Assembly: GCA_023416585.1 (NCBI GenBank)
Contig: JAEZHM010000089.1
Coordinates: 62,001 to 126,000 of the forward strand
Direction of reading: 5' to 3'
Origin: Bacillota bacterium
Lineage (GTDB): Bacteria; Bacillota; Clostridia; Christensenellales; Aristaeellaceae
DNA length: 64,000 bases
The translations under genes and the position numbers were made by a program. Under the pieces are notes generated by a model that did not search any database, was not told the DNA's origin, and saw only the letters and a list, made by a program, of their open reading frames with translations. Positions 1 to 8,614 of the stretch are shown here, piece after piece. Each line of letters opens with the position of its first letter. Position 1 is the first letter of the stretch.

Positions 1-1116
1 GACTGGGGCAACCAATTAAAGCTTGGCGGCAGCCCCAACGGAACCCTGCGCAGTAAAGAAAACACCGACTACGTCATCGATTGGGTAAGAAGGATGCATG
101 CCTCCAGCCTGGGTTGGATCGCAGAATATACCGCAGCTGACCCCAAGGTCGCTCCCAACGCCGCCCGGATGCAAAAGGCACTGGGATACCGGTATGTAAT
201 ACATCAGGCATCCTACGAAAGCACAGTTACACCCGGTGGAACGCTGGACCTTGACTTTACCGTATCCAATGTGGGCAGCGCGCCTTTTTACTACCAATGG
301 CCGGTGGAGGTAAGTTTACTAGACCAAAATCGCCAACCTGTCTGGACAGGGTATGTACATGTGGATATCCGCAACTGGCATCCCGGCAATACCTATACGG
401 TGAGGGACAGCTTCAAGCTGCCAAATGACTTGCCCAAGGGGACCTATACCCTGGCGCTTGCCGTACTGGACCCGTCGGGTCTTTTGCCCTCCCTGCGTTT
501 TGCCAACACCAATTACTATACGGGCGGCCGCACGCCGCTGGGCGCCCTGGGCATAGGCGGCGCGCCTTCCACAACTGACATCGGCCCCTTTGACAGCCTG
601 TACGCGGACCATACCCTGCATTACACCCTGGTTGGGGATAACGCGCCCGAAATCACCGATACGCAAACCTATCCTATAGAAGCGGAGGAAGTGGTGGAAG
701 AACCGGTGTACGGCGTACAGCAGCCTGGGAACCTGGCCTTTGAAAAGCCTGCCTGCGTCTCCTCCACCGAGACGCAATACACCAACTATGCCAAGAAGGC
801 CGTGGATGGTGATACCGTCACCCGCTGGTCGTCTGAGTGGAACAAAGACCCCTCCTGGATCAGCGTGGCCCTTGAAGAGGCCTATGATATCAACCGCGTC
901 AAATTGACCTGGGAATATTCCTATGCCAGAGAATACAAGCTGCAAGTCTCCCTGGACAATACAACCTGGGCGGATGCGTACGAAACAAGAAAGGGCAGGG
1001 GAAAGGTGGAAGAAATCAAATTTACTCCCGTTTTGGCGCGGTATGTAAGAGTCTATATGACAAAGCGCGCGTTCCAGTGGGGGTATTCCCTGTACGAAGT
1101 GGAGGTCTATCAATAG
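1..1116 (+). CDS. DUF4832-type glycosidase-like protein with C-terminal F5/8C domain, 5'-truncated
   Basis: The frame is open from the first base, so this is the last 371 codons of a longer gene. Residues ~1-190 resemble the C-terminal half of DUF4832 proteins (putative glycoside hydrolases). They contain the segment ALGYRYVIHQASYE followed by a beta-sandwich region with LDFTVSNVGSAPFYYQWP. From about residue 240 there is a discoidin-like F5/8 type C (CBM32) domain: NLAFEKPA, the AVDGDTVTRWSSEW motif and the ending ARYVRVYMTKRAF. Such a module usually binds galactosides or amino sugars, so a role on complex glycans at the cell surface is likely. The N-terminus, and therefore any signal peptide and catalytic residues, lies outside the window. 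Domain assignment is fairly sure; substrate is unknown. Confidence 0.75.
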   Translation, partial: DWGNQLKLGGSPNGTLRSKENTDYVIDWVRRMHASSLGWIAEYTAADPKVAPNAARMQKALGYRYVIHQASYESTVTPGGTLDLDFTVSNVGSAPFYYQWPVEVSLLDQNRQPVWTGYVHVDIRNWHPGNTYTVRDSFKLPNDLPKGTYTLALAVLDPSGLLPSLRFANTNYYTGGRTPLGALGIGGAPSTTDIGPFDSLYADHTLHYTLVGDNAPEITDTQTYPIEAEEVVEEPVYGVQQPGNLAFEKPACVSSTETQYTNYAKKAVDGDTVTRWSSEWNKDPSWISVALEEAYDINRVKLTWEYSYAREYKLQVSLDNTTWADAYETRKGRGKVEEIKFTPVLARYVRVYMTKRAFQWGYSLYEVEVYQ

Positions 1117-1187
1117 GAGCGGTCATAAACTGATTAATGCCGGTTTTGAAGTGGTATTAATCCCGCATTTGTCATCATGAACGAATG

Positions 1188-1224
1188 GAAGCAACCTGGC
1201 TGCCAAAACCAGCCAGGTTGCTTC
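1188..1224. terminator. Perfect 14-bp inverted repeat, possible terminator
   Basis: GAAGCAACCTGGCT at 1188-1201 pairs exactly with AGCCAGGTTGCTTC at 1211-1224 across a 9-base loop. It lies 72 bases after the first gene and 120 bases before the kinase gene. No T-tract follows on either strand, so it may stabilise the RNA end or act as a weak terminator rather than a classical intrinsic one. Confidence 0.45.
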
Positions 1225-1345
1225 ACCGCCGATGACTTTTGCGGGGTTTATTTTTCGTTTTGCGCAAGACATCTTGACTTTTCCATCCGTTTTTTGTTTC
1301 ATATAGTAAAGCGTATATTCATCATGAAAGGCAGATATAGAGAAA

Positions 1346-2425
1346 ATGGAAAAAATGGCGTTTGCATTTGTATTGGATGGCCAGCCCATTTCGTTAAGCC
1401 CCTGTGACAGCGGGCATATCAACACCACGTTTTTGCTGGAAACCGACAGGGGCGCACGTTATATATTGCAGAAGATCAACCGCCAAGTGTTCCACAACGT
1501 TCCCGCGCTGATGAGCAATATCCAGGCTGTGACAGACCACCTGTGGAACAAGGATCCTGATGAAAGACACGTGATGCGGCTTATGCCCACCCTGGACGGC
1601 GCACTCTATGCGGTAGATGAACAGGGGGAATATTGGCGGGTGTGTGTATTCATCAAGGACAGCGTTTGCCTGGAGTCGGCCAGTACGGCGGAGGAGTTTC
1701 AAGAAAGCGGGGTCGCCTTCGGCCGGTTTCAAAACATGCTTTCCGACTTTCCCGCAGATAAACTTTCCGAAACCATTCCAGGATTTCATGATACCGTCAG
1801 CCGCTACAGAAAATTTCATGAGGTATTAAGCGCCGACCCCGCACATAGGGCCGGGGATGTGAAGCCGGAAATTGACTTTTTCCTTGCACACGAGGAGGAA
1901 GCAGGCATTATGGTCGGTATGCAAAAAAACGGCCAGCTGCCCCTTAGGGTCACCCACAACGACACAAAACTCAACAACGTGCTGCTGGATGAAACAACCC
2001 ATGAACCTCTTTGCGTCATCGACCTAGATACTGTCATGCCCGGGCTGTGCGGCAATGACTTTGGCGATTCCATCCGCTTTGGTGCATCCACCGCAGCGGA
2101 GGACGAAAGGGATCTGAGCCGCGTCAGCATGTCCCTGCCGATGTTTGAAGCGTATGCAAGGGGGTTCCTCTCTGCTTGCGGCAAAAGCCTCACGCCCCTG
2201 GAGATTGAAACATTGCCGCTTGCGGCCAAGCTGATAACGCTGGAATGCGGCTTGCGCTTTCTCACCGACCACCTGGAAGGGGACGTTTATTTCCGCATCC
2301 ACCGCCCTGGGCACAACCTGGACCGCTGCCGCACACAGCTCCAATTGGTTTTGGATATGGAGCGCAAGTATGGCGAAATGCAAAGCATTATCAGCCGGGA
2401 GTCAGAACTCGTGATACATTCGTAA
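1346..2425 (+). CDS. NahK-like N-acetylhexosamine/sugar 1-kinase (phosphotransferase family)
   Basis: This is a 359-residue protein of the aminoglycoside-phosphotransferase fold. The catalytic loop reads VTHNDTKLNNVLLD (residues ~200-213) and the metal-binding strand reads CVIDLDTVMPG (~222-232). Both match the N-acetylhexosamine 1-kinase (NahK) group, which phosphorylates GlcNAc or GalNAc released by phosphorylases at C1. The N-terminal lobe carries the nucleotide-binding segment around GHINTTFLLE. The chosen start is the first ATG at 1346; a second ATG at 1355 is nearly as good and neither has a strong ribosome-binding site. The neighbouring hydrolases support a role in cytoplasmic sugar salvage. 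The exact sugar is inference. Confidence 0.75.
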   Translation: MEKMAFAFVLDGQPISLSPCDSGHINTTFLLETDRGARYILQKINRQVFHNVPALMSNIQAVTDHLWNKDPDERHVMRLMPTLDGALYAVDEQGEYWRVCVFIKDSVCLESASTAEEFQESGVAFGRFQNMLSDFPADKLSETIPGFHDTVSRYRKFHEVLSADPAHRAGDVKPEIDFFLAHEEEAGIMVGMQKNGQLPLRVTHNDTKLNNVLLDETTHEPLCVIDLDTVMPGLCGNDFGDSIRFGASTAAEDERDLSRVSMSLPMFEAYARGFLSACGKSLTPLEIETLPLAAKLITLECGLRFLTDHLEGDVYFRIHRPGHNLDRCRTQLQLVLDMERKYGEMQSIISRESELVIHS

Positions 2426-2693
2426 AAACGATAACCTTAGGGTTACTTTTGTTTCCCCTTTCGTCATACGCTAAAATCCTTTGATGTATATCATCATCTT
2501 TGGCTGGAATCCATCATAGACTTTTCTGCACGCAAAAAGCCGCCGGCATATATGTTAAAGTCATGATGTCACTTTTTAAGCCTGGCGAGCTGCATTGCCG
2601 GAGGTTTATATATCAAGGGAGGACGCTTACTTCTTGTAAACGTCCTCCCTGGCTGATGCATTCTTATGCAGTTCTTCAGTTGCCCTTGTATTC
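2426..2693. other. Non-coding stretch with two hairpins
   Basis: I see no convincing gene here. TAACC (2432-2436) and GGTTA (2441-2445) form a small hairpin just after the kinase stop, followed by a pyrimidine-rich run. AGGGAGGACG (2616-2625) pairs with CGTCCTCCCT (2641-2650), with an inner TTAC/GTAA extension; no T-tract follows. Short open frames across this stretch lack starts with ribosome-binding sites and resemble nothing I know. Confidence 0.4.
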
Positions 2694-2866
2694 TTAATCC
2701 GCCATTGTTACATGCATTGGGATGGTATAGAATGCCCCTGTGCCAAAGTCGGCAAGAACGATCATATGCTTTTCTGCGCCGATCTGGTAAGCCGCTTCCG
2801 TAGAGATTATCCTTATTCTCGCCGTCAAGCTTTTTTGTTGATCCCCCTATTGTATACCTCTAAACC
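2694..2866 (-). pseudogene. Possible 3' remnant of an unidentified gene
   Basis: Directly after the VOC stop codon, a minus-strand frame stays open for about 57 codons and ends in TAA at 2694-2696. The end of the translation (ADFGTGAFYTIPMHVTMAD) looks protein-like in composition. There is no start codon with a ribosome-binding site and no upstream portion. It could be the tail of a degraded gene or chance. I do not recognise the family. Confidence 0.25.
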
Positions 2867-3253
2867 TTAATGTTCCTCTCTCAGTATGCAAAACGGATGC
2901 CCTTCCGGGTCCAGCATGGTAACGCAGCCGTCACCGTAGAATTGATCTGAAGTCTTCCTGGCGCCCAGGCTCAGCGCGTGCTGAACCGCCGCCTCATGAT
3001 CTTTGGCCTGAAAATCCAAATGCATCATCTGCCCCGGCTTCCCAACTTCGCCGGGCCATACAGGGGGAGCGTACTCCTCGGTTCTTTGAAAGGCGATTTT
3101 GAGGCCATCGGGCGAAAGAATGGAACTCCAACTCTCATCTTCGTATACAACATCCCACCCCAGCAGATTACTGTAGAATGCGCTGAGCGTCTTTTGATCC
3201 TTGCAGTCGATGATCAGCGCGTATACGCCGATCTTGAATGGCAGCTCTTTCAT
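2867..3253 (-). CDS. VOC (glyoxalase/bleomycin-resistance fold) family protein
   Basis: A 128-residue single-domain vicinal-oxygen-chelate protein. It shows the typical pair of beta-alpha-beta-beta-beta units: an N-terminal half with SAFYSNLLGWDVVYED and a C-terminal half with MMHLDFQAKD and MLDPEGHPFCIL. Members include glyoxalase I, dioxygenases and antibiotic-binding proteins; the substrate cannot be predicted here. I chose the ATG at 3253 because AGGAGG lies seven bases upstream; a TTG six bases further upstream is too close to that site. It is probably monocistronic, since 210 bases separate it from the upstream hydrolase gene on the same strand. Confidence 0.8.
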   Translation of the reverse strand: MKELPFKIGVYALIIDCKDQKTLSAFYSNLLGWDVVYEDESWSSILSPDGLKIAFQRTEEYAPPVWPGEVGKPGQMMHLDFQAKDHEAAVQHALSLGARKTSDQFYGDGCVTMLDPEGHPFCILREEH

Positions 3254-3463
3254 AGTCAAACCTCCTTGCGTTCATCCATGCGCTTTTTGTCCTCACTATA
3301 GCAGCATTTAAGACATTTCTTCACTGCTTAAAAACATTCTTTATATGAAGACTTGACTACTCCCTTGGGGGATGGCTTATAGTGTTATTAGCTGCGCAAG
3401 TGTAGCATCGATAAACGGATAATGTATCCCGGTTTCATTACATGACTATTCCCGCTTAAAATG

Positions 3464-5047
3464 TCACAGCTCAATTTCAAACGGCTGAGGCGTCTGCGCA
3501 CGAAAAACGCACACGCGGTCAACAAAAATACGGTATCCATCCCCGCCAAGGCAAGAGTTTTCATACTGGATGCTTATATTATGGCCGTGTACCATCAGGT
3601 CTTCCATCAGTGCATAGGGCCATTGGGCAGGGAACAAAGGTGCGATGCGCACATGATCCAGCGCGGGCCTTACGCCGAAAAGACCGCCGATGACAAGATC
3701 GCAATACGTGGAGTGGTTGTAATCCTTACCCCGCTCATACCCGCCTTTATCTTTGGACCAATGGCCATCCTCCCAGGCCATTAGGCGTGTTCTTGAGATC
3801 CAATCGCCGGTATCGGGGTTCATATTCTCATCCAGCCAGGGAATAAAAGAGCCGTTTTCCAGCTTGCGCACATGCGCCTGGGCATACTGCGTCAGAAGAT
3901 GCAGATAGTCGGAAGCGTTAACTGCTTCCTGCTTTTCCCCCGAAACCAAAAGGTTGGAAAGAGCCTTGAGCGCCATGCAGGTGGAGAAGGGCCAGGTTGG
4001 GCCGTTCCACAGGCATTCATGCCCCTTTGGGCCAACGGGTCTTTCATCCCGGCTTAACCGCCAGGCGTTAAGTTCCTCCCCCGTATAGAACAAACCAAAC
4101 CCCGGATGACGCCTTTCGGCAGTGGTCATCCCCCAGGCGGTGCGAAAACCATTCATATCCAGAAGCAAACTAAAAGCATCCGCCCGCCCTTCCGGCGCTG
4201 CGCCGAACAGCCAAGGCAGGTAACCCCATATCTCCCTGGCATTGCGCCTTGGGTCTACAGGGCCCTCGGGCATACGGTCATCCCTGCTTTCCATTGGGAG
4301 AACCTTATAAAACCGGTCCTCCTCCCGCCAAAGCACATCATTGATCTTTCTGCCCAGAACCTTGGCCCGCATGGCAAAATCGTCCGCCGTTACAAGTTCC
4401 CCCTTGCGGCCGGCGAAGGCGGCGATAGCTTTTTCATTTGCAAATTGATAACAGTTGAGCGTAGGGCGCAGTCCGTTGCCGCTGATGGAGAACTCGCTGG
4501 CGTCCCGGTCGTCGTTGGACCAGTACAGGCCGCTTGCATGCAAATTGGTCTCATCCCAGCCCGCATGATTCTTCAACATATCTGGCAGCAACTCAACGCC
4601 CAACTTTAAATCGCCGCGCACCTCACACAGCCCAAGCACCGCGTGCTCCAGCCAATTGCTGTAGGATCGCGGGGACGCGCCGCCCCGGTAGAAGAAAGTG
4701 ATATATTCATCCAGTATGGATGTGTCGCGAAGCCACCGGCCTTCGTCGATATGGTGGCAGCCCGATGCCACAATGGTGTTGTGCTTGCCGGCCCAGGGGA
4801 CATCAGGGTGGAATTCGGTGATCACCGTCCCGTCGGGCGTATGCTTGATATGCTTGCGGAATGTCCACCAGCGGAAGTAATAAGTCTGCTCTAGCATGGG
4901 TTCCGGCAGCAGCACACGGGGGATGCTCGCCATCAGCCATTCCTCCGCCTGCGCGTTGGGGATGGCTTCAACAACGGTTTCTTCATCAGTGCTGTTAAAG
5001 GATGCTACGTATCTCTTGAGCGCTTCCCTTGTCGTGTGCTGCGGCAT
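3464..5047 (-). CDS. GH63/mannosylglycerate-hydrolase-like (alpha/alpha)6 glycosidase
   Basis: A 527-residue cytosolic protein with the six-hairpin glycosidase fold of the GH63 / MGH1-like group. Recognisable segments are NHAGWDETNLH and LYWSNDDRDASEFS in the first half, EIWGYLPWLFGAAPEG in the middle, and ECLWNGPTWPFSTCMALKAL near residue 350-370. The last is the hallmark motif around the catalytic base region. No signal peptide is present, so it acts on imported oligosaccharides. The start at ATG 5047 (MPQHTTREALKRY) follows GGAAGGAACG. The longer upstream frame would overlap the preceding gene and has no ribosome-binding site. It lies 55 bases downstream of the propeller hydrolase gene and is probably co-transcribed with it. 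The linkage hydrolysed is not predictable. Confidence 0.75.
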   Translation of the reverse strand: MPQHTTREALKRYVASFNSTDEETVVEAIPNAQAEEWLMASIPRVLLPEPMLEQTYYFRWWTFRKHIKHTPDGTVITEFHPDVPWAGKHNTIVASGCHHIDEGRWLRDTSILDEYITFFYRGGASPRSYSNWLEHAVLGLCEVRGDLKLGVELLPDMLKNHAGWDETNLHASGLYWSNDDRDASEFSISGNGLRPTLNCYQFANEKAIAAFAGRKGELVTADDFAMRAKVLGRKINDVLWREEDRFYKVLPMESRDDRMPEGPVDPRRNAREIWGYLPWLFGAAPEGRADAFSLLLDMNGFRTAWGMTTAERRHPGFGLFYTGEELNAWRLSRDERPVGPKGHECLWNGPTWPFSTCMALKALSNLLVSGEKQEAVNASDYLHLLTQYAQAHVRKLENGSFIPWLDENMNPDTGDWISRTRLMAWEDGHWSKDKGGYERGKDYNHSTYCDLVIGGLFGVRPALDHVRIAPLFPAQWPYALMEDLMVHGHNISIQYENSCLGGDGYRIFVDRVCVFRAQTPQPFEIEL

Positions 5048-5102
5048 ATGCTTTTCGTTCCTTCCAATGCCATTTAAAGATAATTGCTCATGTGACACTT
5101 CA

Positions 5103-6023
5103 TTAAAAGCCCAGGTCATAGCCATCGTGGATGGCAAGGCCTATATATTCCGGCGCCTTGTGCCTGCCGTTATACCATAGCAGCCAGCGCTGGTTTTCAG
5201 GCTGCCATACCACGTGGGGCTTGTAGCAAGCGTCCGCGTCCCAAGACCCTGGGGTAGAGGAGATGATGGGGTTTTGCGGATGACGCTGCCAGCGCGTGAG
5301 GCCATCGGGAGAACGGGCAAGGCATATACGCGCCGTATCGATATCCTCATAGCCGATATAAAATAGATAATACCATCCGTCACGCATAAGCACCTGGCAA
5401 GCTCCCACGCGCTCCTGCTCATACACATGCTTACGGGACGGCGGGAAGATGGGGTTGGCGGGAAGCTTGTCCCAGTGCATGCCATCCTTGCTTGTAGCAA
5501 AAGCGATCACGTTGGGCTCGTATGTTTCTCCTGCAGAATACCACATCTTCCACAGGCCCGCCTGCTCATCCCAAAGTGCACAGGGGCACATGACGCTCTC
5601 CCCCTCATAGGGGCGCTCGCTGTAAAGCACCGGCTGGTCGCTCATGCGTTTCCAGTGAAATCCGTCCTGACTGGTGGCATAACCGATCCAGCTATACTGG
5701 CCGTGGGCCTGCCCCGTGTACCACATGTGATAGCCGTCCCCGCGCTTTACAACGCAATTGCGGTTCAGGTCATCTTCCCAGCCAGTCTCCAGCCTGGGTT
5801 CTAAAATAATGCGGGGATCGCCCCAGGTAATGCCGTCCAAGCTTGTGGTAACCGCCAAAGATTTTCTGTTGCGCCAGGAGAAGTACATGCGGTATTCGCC
5901 TTCGTCCTCCATTACATAAATATCAAAGCATGTTCCCAGCCGCTCGTTCCCCAATACGGGATTGCCCTCATACTTTCGCCAGCCACCGTTTTCCGGCGGA
6001 AAAACAGCCCTTTCCTTGCTCAT
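5103..6023 (-). CDS. GH43/GH130-like five-bladed beta-propeller glycosidase
   Basis: A 306-residue protein built of repeated propeller blades of the form 'GY/WHMWYTG ... IGYATSQDGFHWKR ... NPVL', typical of the arabinanase/levansucrase/GH130 superfamily. Repeats are visible around YRMYFSWRNRKSLAVTTSLDG, YHMWYTGQAHGQYSWIGYAT, WKMWYSAGETYEPNVIAFAT and YYLFYIGYEDIDTARICLAR. There is no signal peptide, so it works inside the cell. It may be a hydrolase or, if of the GH130 type, a beta-mannoside phosphorylase; the catalytic acid cannot be assigned by eye. AAGGAGG lies seven bases before the ATG. It is the first gene of a two-gene minus-strand unit with the GH63-like enzyme, divergent from the AraC regulator. 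Confidence 0.75.
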   Translation of the reverse strand: MSKERAVFPPENGGWRKYEGNPVLGNERLGTCFDIYVMEDEGEYRMYFSWRNRKSLAVTTSLDGITWGDPRIILEPRLETGWEDDLNRNCVVKRGDGYHMWYTGQAHGQYSWIGYATSQDGFHWKRMSDQPVLYSERPYEGESVMCPCALWDEQAGLWKMWYSAGETYEPNVIAFATSKDGMHWDKLPANPIFPPSRKHVYEQERVGACQVLMRDGWYYLFYIGYEDIDTARICLARSPDGLTRWQRHPQNPIISSTPGSWDADACYKPHVVWQPENQRWLLWYNGRHKAPEYIGLAIHDGYDLGF

Positions 6024-6161
6024 AAGAGTCCTCCTTCACAGACTAAAGGGCAGGCCCCTGCCCATTTTCGATCCATTATATCCCTGTTGGTCCTCCTTCA
6101 CAACCGATAGTCCTTTATGAACATACAATCCTTGCAAAAGCCTTGAAAATGCAGGCAACGC

Positions 6162-6205
6162 TTGCAACAGCCCGGCTGAACAGTTACACTGTAAATACTT
6201 ATGAT
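6162..6205 (+). promoter_or_regulatory. Two overlapping candidate promoters of the AraC regulator gene
   Basis: TTGCAA (6162-6167), a 17-base spacer and TACACT (6185-6190) give one sigma-A type promoter. TGAACA (6177-6182), 17 bases and TATGAT (6200-6205) give a second that overlaps it. The stretch also carries two CTTGCAA copies 30 bases apart. It is the shared control region with the divergent hydrolase pair. Confidence 0.4.
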
Positions 6206-6239
6206 CGTTATAGCATGCAGCGCGAAGGAGGGAAACAGG

Positions 6240-8444
6240 ATGCAGTTTCTCAGGAAGCAGCGCGGCCGCGGGCGGGTGCAGGCAATGCTGAGCATCTGGC
6301 TTTTGATTTCCGTTTCGCTGTTTGTGCTGGCGCTGGCTGGCTCCTACTGGGTGACCAGCGTGGTATCCGGCTATGCCGCTCAAACCTATCAGGCCAATAT
6401 CAACAGTGTTGTGCGCATGTTCGACAGGGAGATGGAGCATCTGCAGGCAGTCGCCGTGCAATTGTCCAGCACCGCATGGGTACGCCGCATCATGTTTATG
6501 CAAGGTAACACCGTTGATAAAAACCGCGTGAGTGATTACAGCCTGTACGAATATCAGCAGCAGATGAAAACGTTCAGGCAAACCAACTCGCTGATTTCAG
6601 AAATCGGCGTGACTTTTTTTCAGAAAGATTTGGTGATCGCCGCATACGGCAAAAGCGATTTTTCCTTTTTGGCGGGCAATGCGGTAGTGGTGGACGGATT
6701 TGGGCGGGAGGAATGGAAAAGCCTGGCCAGACAGCTGGTTCTTGGCCGCTTTTTTCAAAAGGAGGATGTAAACATCAAGAAATACGGCGTGGACAACCGA
6801 GGCACGCTGCTGATTTATCCGCTTCAGGATGGCACCACCACAAGGATCACCGCAGCCATGTTTGTGGTGCTTCATCATGAAAACTTATATCAATTCCTGC
6901 GCCCGCAGCTTATTGCTACCGGAACGCAGGAGGCTATGCTGAAAATATTCGGGCAGGCAGCTTCAGAGCCCTTTCTTGCAAAGGGCACGCCTGTTATAGG
7001 CGAAAAGCGCAGTATTCAAGGCGTTTCCGCAAAAACCGGCTGGACATTTGCCATAGAGATACCCGAATCCATCGTGCTTACCGGCGCGACCAGCGTGCGC
7101 AACATCCTTTTAGTCGTGGCGGCCGGAATGTGGCTGATCAGCATGCTTTTCTCTCTGCTGATCGCCCGAAGGTTCTTTACGCCCATCGAACGCATCATGC
7201 GCATGTTTGGTGTCGCGGAAGACAGCGGCAGCCGGTTCATTAACGAATATGACGCGATCCAAAAGGGTATCGCGCAATTGCATGAACAGCGGGCGCATTT
7301 AAAGGCGGAGCTTATGCAGCGCCAGCCCATGGCGAGGGCGGCAGGCCTTCAGGCGCTGCTCACCAGGGACACCATCACCCCCCAGGAAATGGATAAGGCG
7401 CTTGGCGTGCTGGACATTACAAAGGAATGGCCGTATTACTGCGTGTGCCTGATGATGCCCATGTATGGAAAGAGCGGTGAGGAACCGGATATGCAGGCCC
7501 TGGAGCAGCTGCTTGCTGTAAAGGATCCTCAAAGCGCTGCGGCAGCCGGCCGCTTAAGCGATGTTCCTACCGCGCTTATCTGCGTGGCGGACAAGCAGGC
7601 GCTTGAAAACAGGATCGCCTTGATGCTGGAACGGTTCCCGCACTGCTGTGCCATCCTTGGTGAAATGGTGGATAACAAAACCCTGATTGCCCGTGCTTAC
7701 AAAACGGCTCAGGCTGCCAGGGACTACCGGCTGGTCAGCGAGGGGTTCAGGATCCTGCGCTACGACGCGGCACTCTTAAGCAAGGGCGGCTATTACCTGC
7801 CGCAGGATATGGAATACAAGCTTTTGCAGGCTGTTAGAAACGGCAACGGACTACAGGCTGAAGAAGTATTCGATAAGCTTTACAGGCACAACGCCGCGCA
7901 GCATCAGGCCACATACGCATCGCTGAGGAATTTTCTGTTCAATATCCGCCTGGATGTAATGAAGCTTCTATGCGAAGGCAACCTTTCCGAAAATCCATTT
8001 GTGGAATGGCAGGATGATGAGCCTTTGGAAAAACTGCTCACCCAGGTGCGCACCTACTTGGGGAAGGCAGGCGCTGTGTACAAGGCCCGGATCCAAGCCA
8101 CACCTACCAGGCTGGAAGATATCCTTGCCTATGTACAGGCCAACCTGTACGACAGCTCCCTCTCTCTGACCATGGTAGCAGACGCCTTTGGTGTATCCAA
8201 TTCACTCATATCCCGCCTCTTCTCCGAGCAGCGGGGGGAAAACTTTTTAAATCTGGTGAACAGGCTCCGGATTGAATATGCCTGCGCATTTTTAGCCCGT
8301 GACCTTCAGACCGATATCCTGGCCGTGGCTCATGCAGCCGGTTATGATAATGACGTCACCTTCCGCCGGCTGTTCAAGAAATATACGGGTCTTACACCTT
8401 CCCAATACCGAGAAAATGCACACGGCAGGGACCATACCGTATAG
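6240..8444 (+). CDS. Membrane-spanning AraC-family transcriptional regulator (YesS/YtdP type)
   Basis: This 734-residue regulator has a transmembrane helix near residues 16-38 (IWLLISVSLFVLALAGSYWV), an extracellular sensor region of about 240 residues, and a second helix near 283-305 (ILLVVAAGMWLISMLFSLLI). A long cytoplasmic linker leads to a C-terminal AraC double helix-turn-helix at ~621-730, with the signature DVTFRRLFKKYTGLTPSQYR. Proteins of this layout sense a sugar outside the cell and switch on adjacent transporter genes. I chose ATG 6240 because AAGGAGGG lies seven bases upstream; an upstream ATG at 6201 has none. It sits 170 bases before the importer genes on the same strand and is their likely activator. 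Confidence 0.85.
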   Translation: MQFLRKQRGRGRVQAMLSIWLLISVSLFVLALAGSYWVTSVVSGYAAQTYQANINSVVRMFDREMEHLQAVAVQLSSTAWVRRIMFMQGNTVDKNRVSDYSLYEYQQQMKTFRQTNSLISEIGVTFFQKDLVIAAYGKSDFSFLAGNAVVVDGFGREEWKSLARQLVLGRFFQKEDVNIKKYGVDNRGTLLIYPLQDGTTTRITAAMFVVLHHENLYQFLRPQLIATGTQEAMLKIFGQAASEPFLAKGTPVIGEKRSIQGVSAKTGWTFAIEIPESIVLTGATSVRNILLVVAAGMWLISMLFSLLIARRFFTPIERIMRMFGVAEDSGSRFINEYDAIQKGIAQLHEQRAHLKAELMQRQPMARAAGLQALLTRDTITPQEMDKALGVLDITKEWPYYCVCLMMPMYGKSGEEPDMQALEQLLAVKDPQSAAAAGRLSDVPTALICVADKQALENRIALMLERFPHCCAILGEMVDNKTLIARAYKTAQAARDYRLVSEGFRILRYDAALLSKGGYYLPQDMEYKLLQAVRNGNGLQAEEVFDKLYRHNAAQHQATYASLRNFLFNIRLDVMKLLCEGNLSENPFVEWQDDEPLEKLLTQVRTYLGKAGAVYKARIQATPTRLEDILAYVQANLYDSSLSLTMVADAFGVSNSLISRLFSEQRGENFLNLVNRLRIEYACAFLARDLQTDILAVAHAAGYDNDVTFRRLFKKYTGLTPSQYRENAHGRDHTV

Positions 8445-8529
8445 CCAAAGAATACCTCAAGTTTTGTATGTGCGTATTATTTTGTTCGGGATGCCTTTCA
8501 AGATTTGAATGCGTTACATTGATTGTTCG

Positions 8530-8559
8530 TTGACGCGCCGTATGCACGTCTGTTACGCT
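8530..8559 (+). promoter_or_regulatory. Candidate promoter of importer 1
   Basis: TTGACG (8530-8535) and TACGCT (8554-8559) are separated by 18 bases. They lie 55 bases before the binding-protein start and follow the AraC gene, so the importer can be transcribed separately from its regulator. Confidence 0.35.
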
Positions 8560-8614
8560 CCGCTCAAGAAGGCCGAACCCAAACCGGCCTGGCAAAAAAA
8601 GGAGGATTATCCCA

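Noticed and set aside
1177..1407. 76-codon frame across the hairpin after the first gene
   Set aside because: It runs through the inverted repeat and into the kinase start; no ribosome-binding site or conserved sequence.
6036..6581. 181-codon minus-strand frame over the AraC regulator start
   Set aside because: It covers the control region and the signal-anchor helix of the regulator and has no ribosome-binding site.
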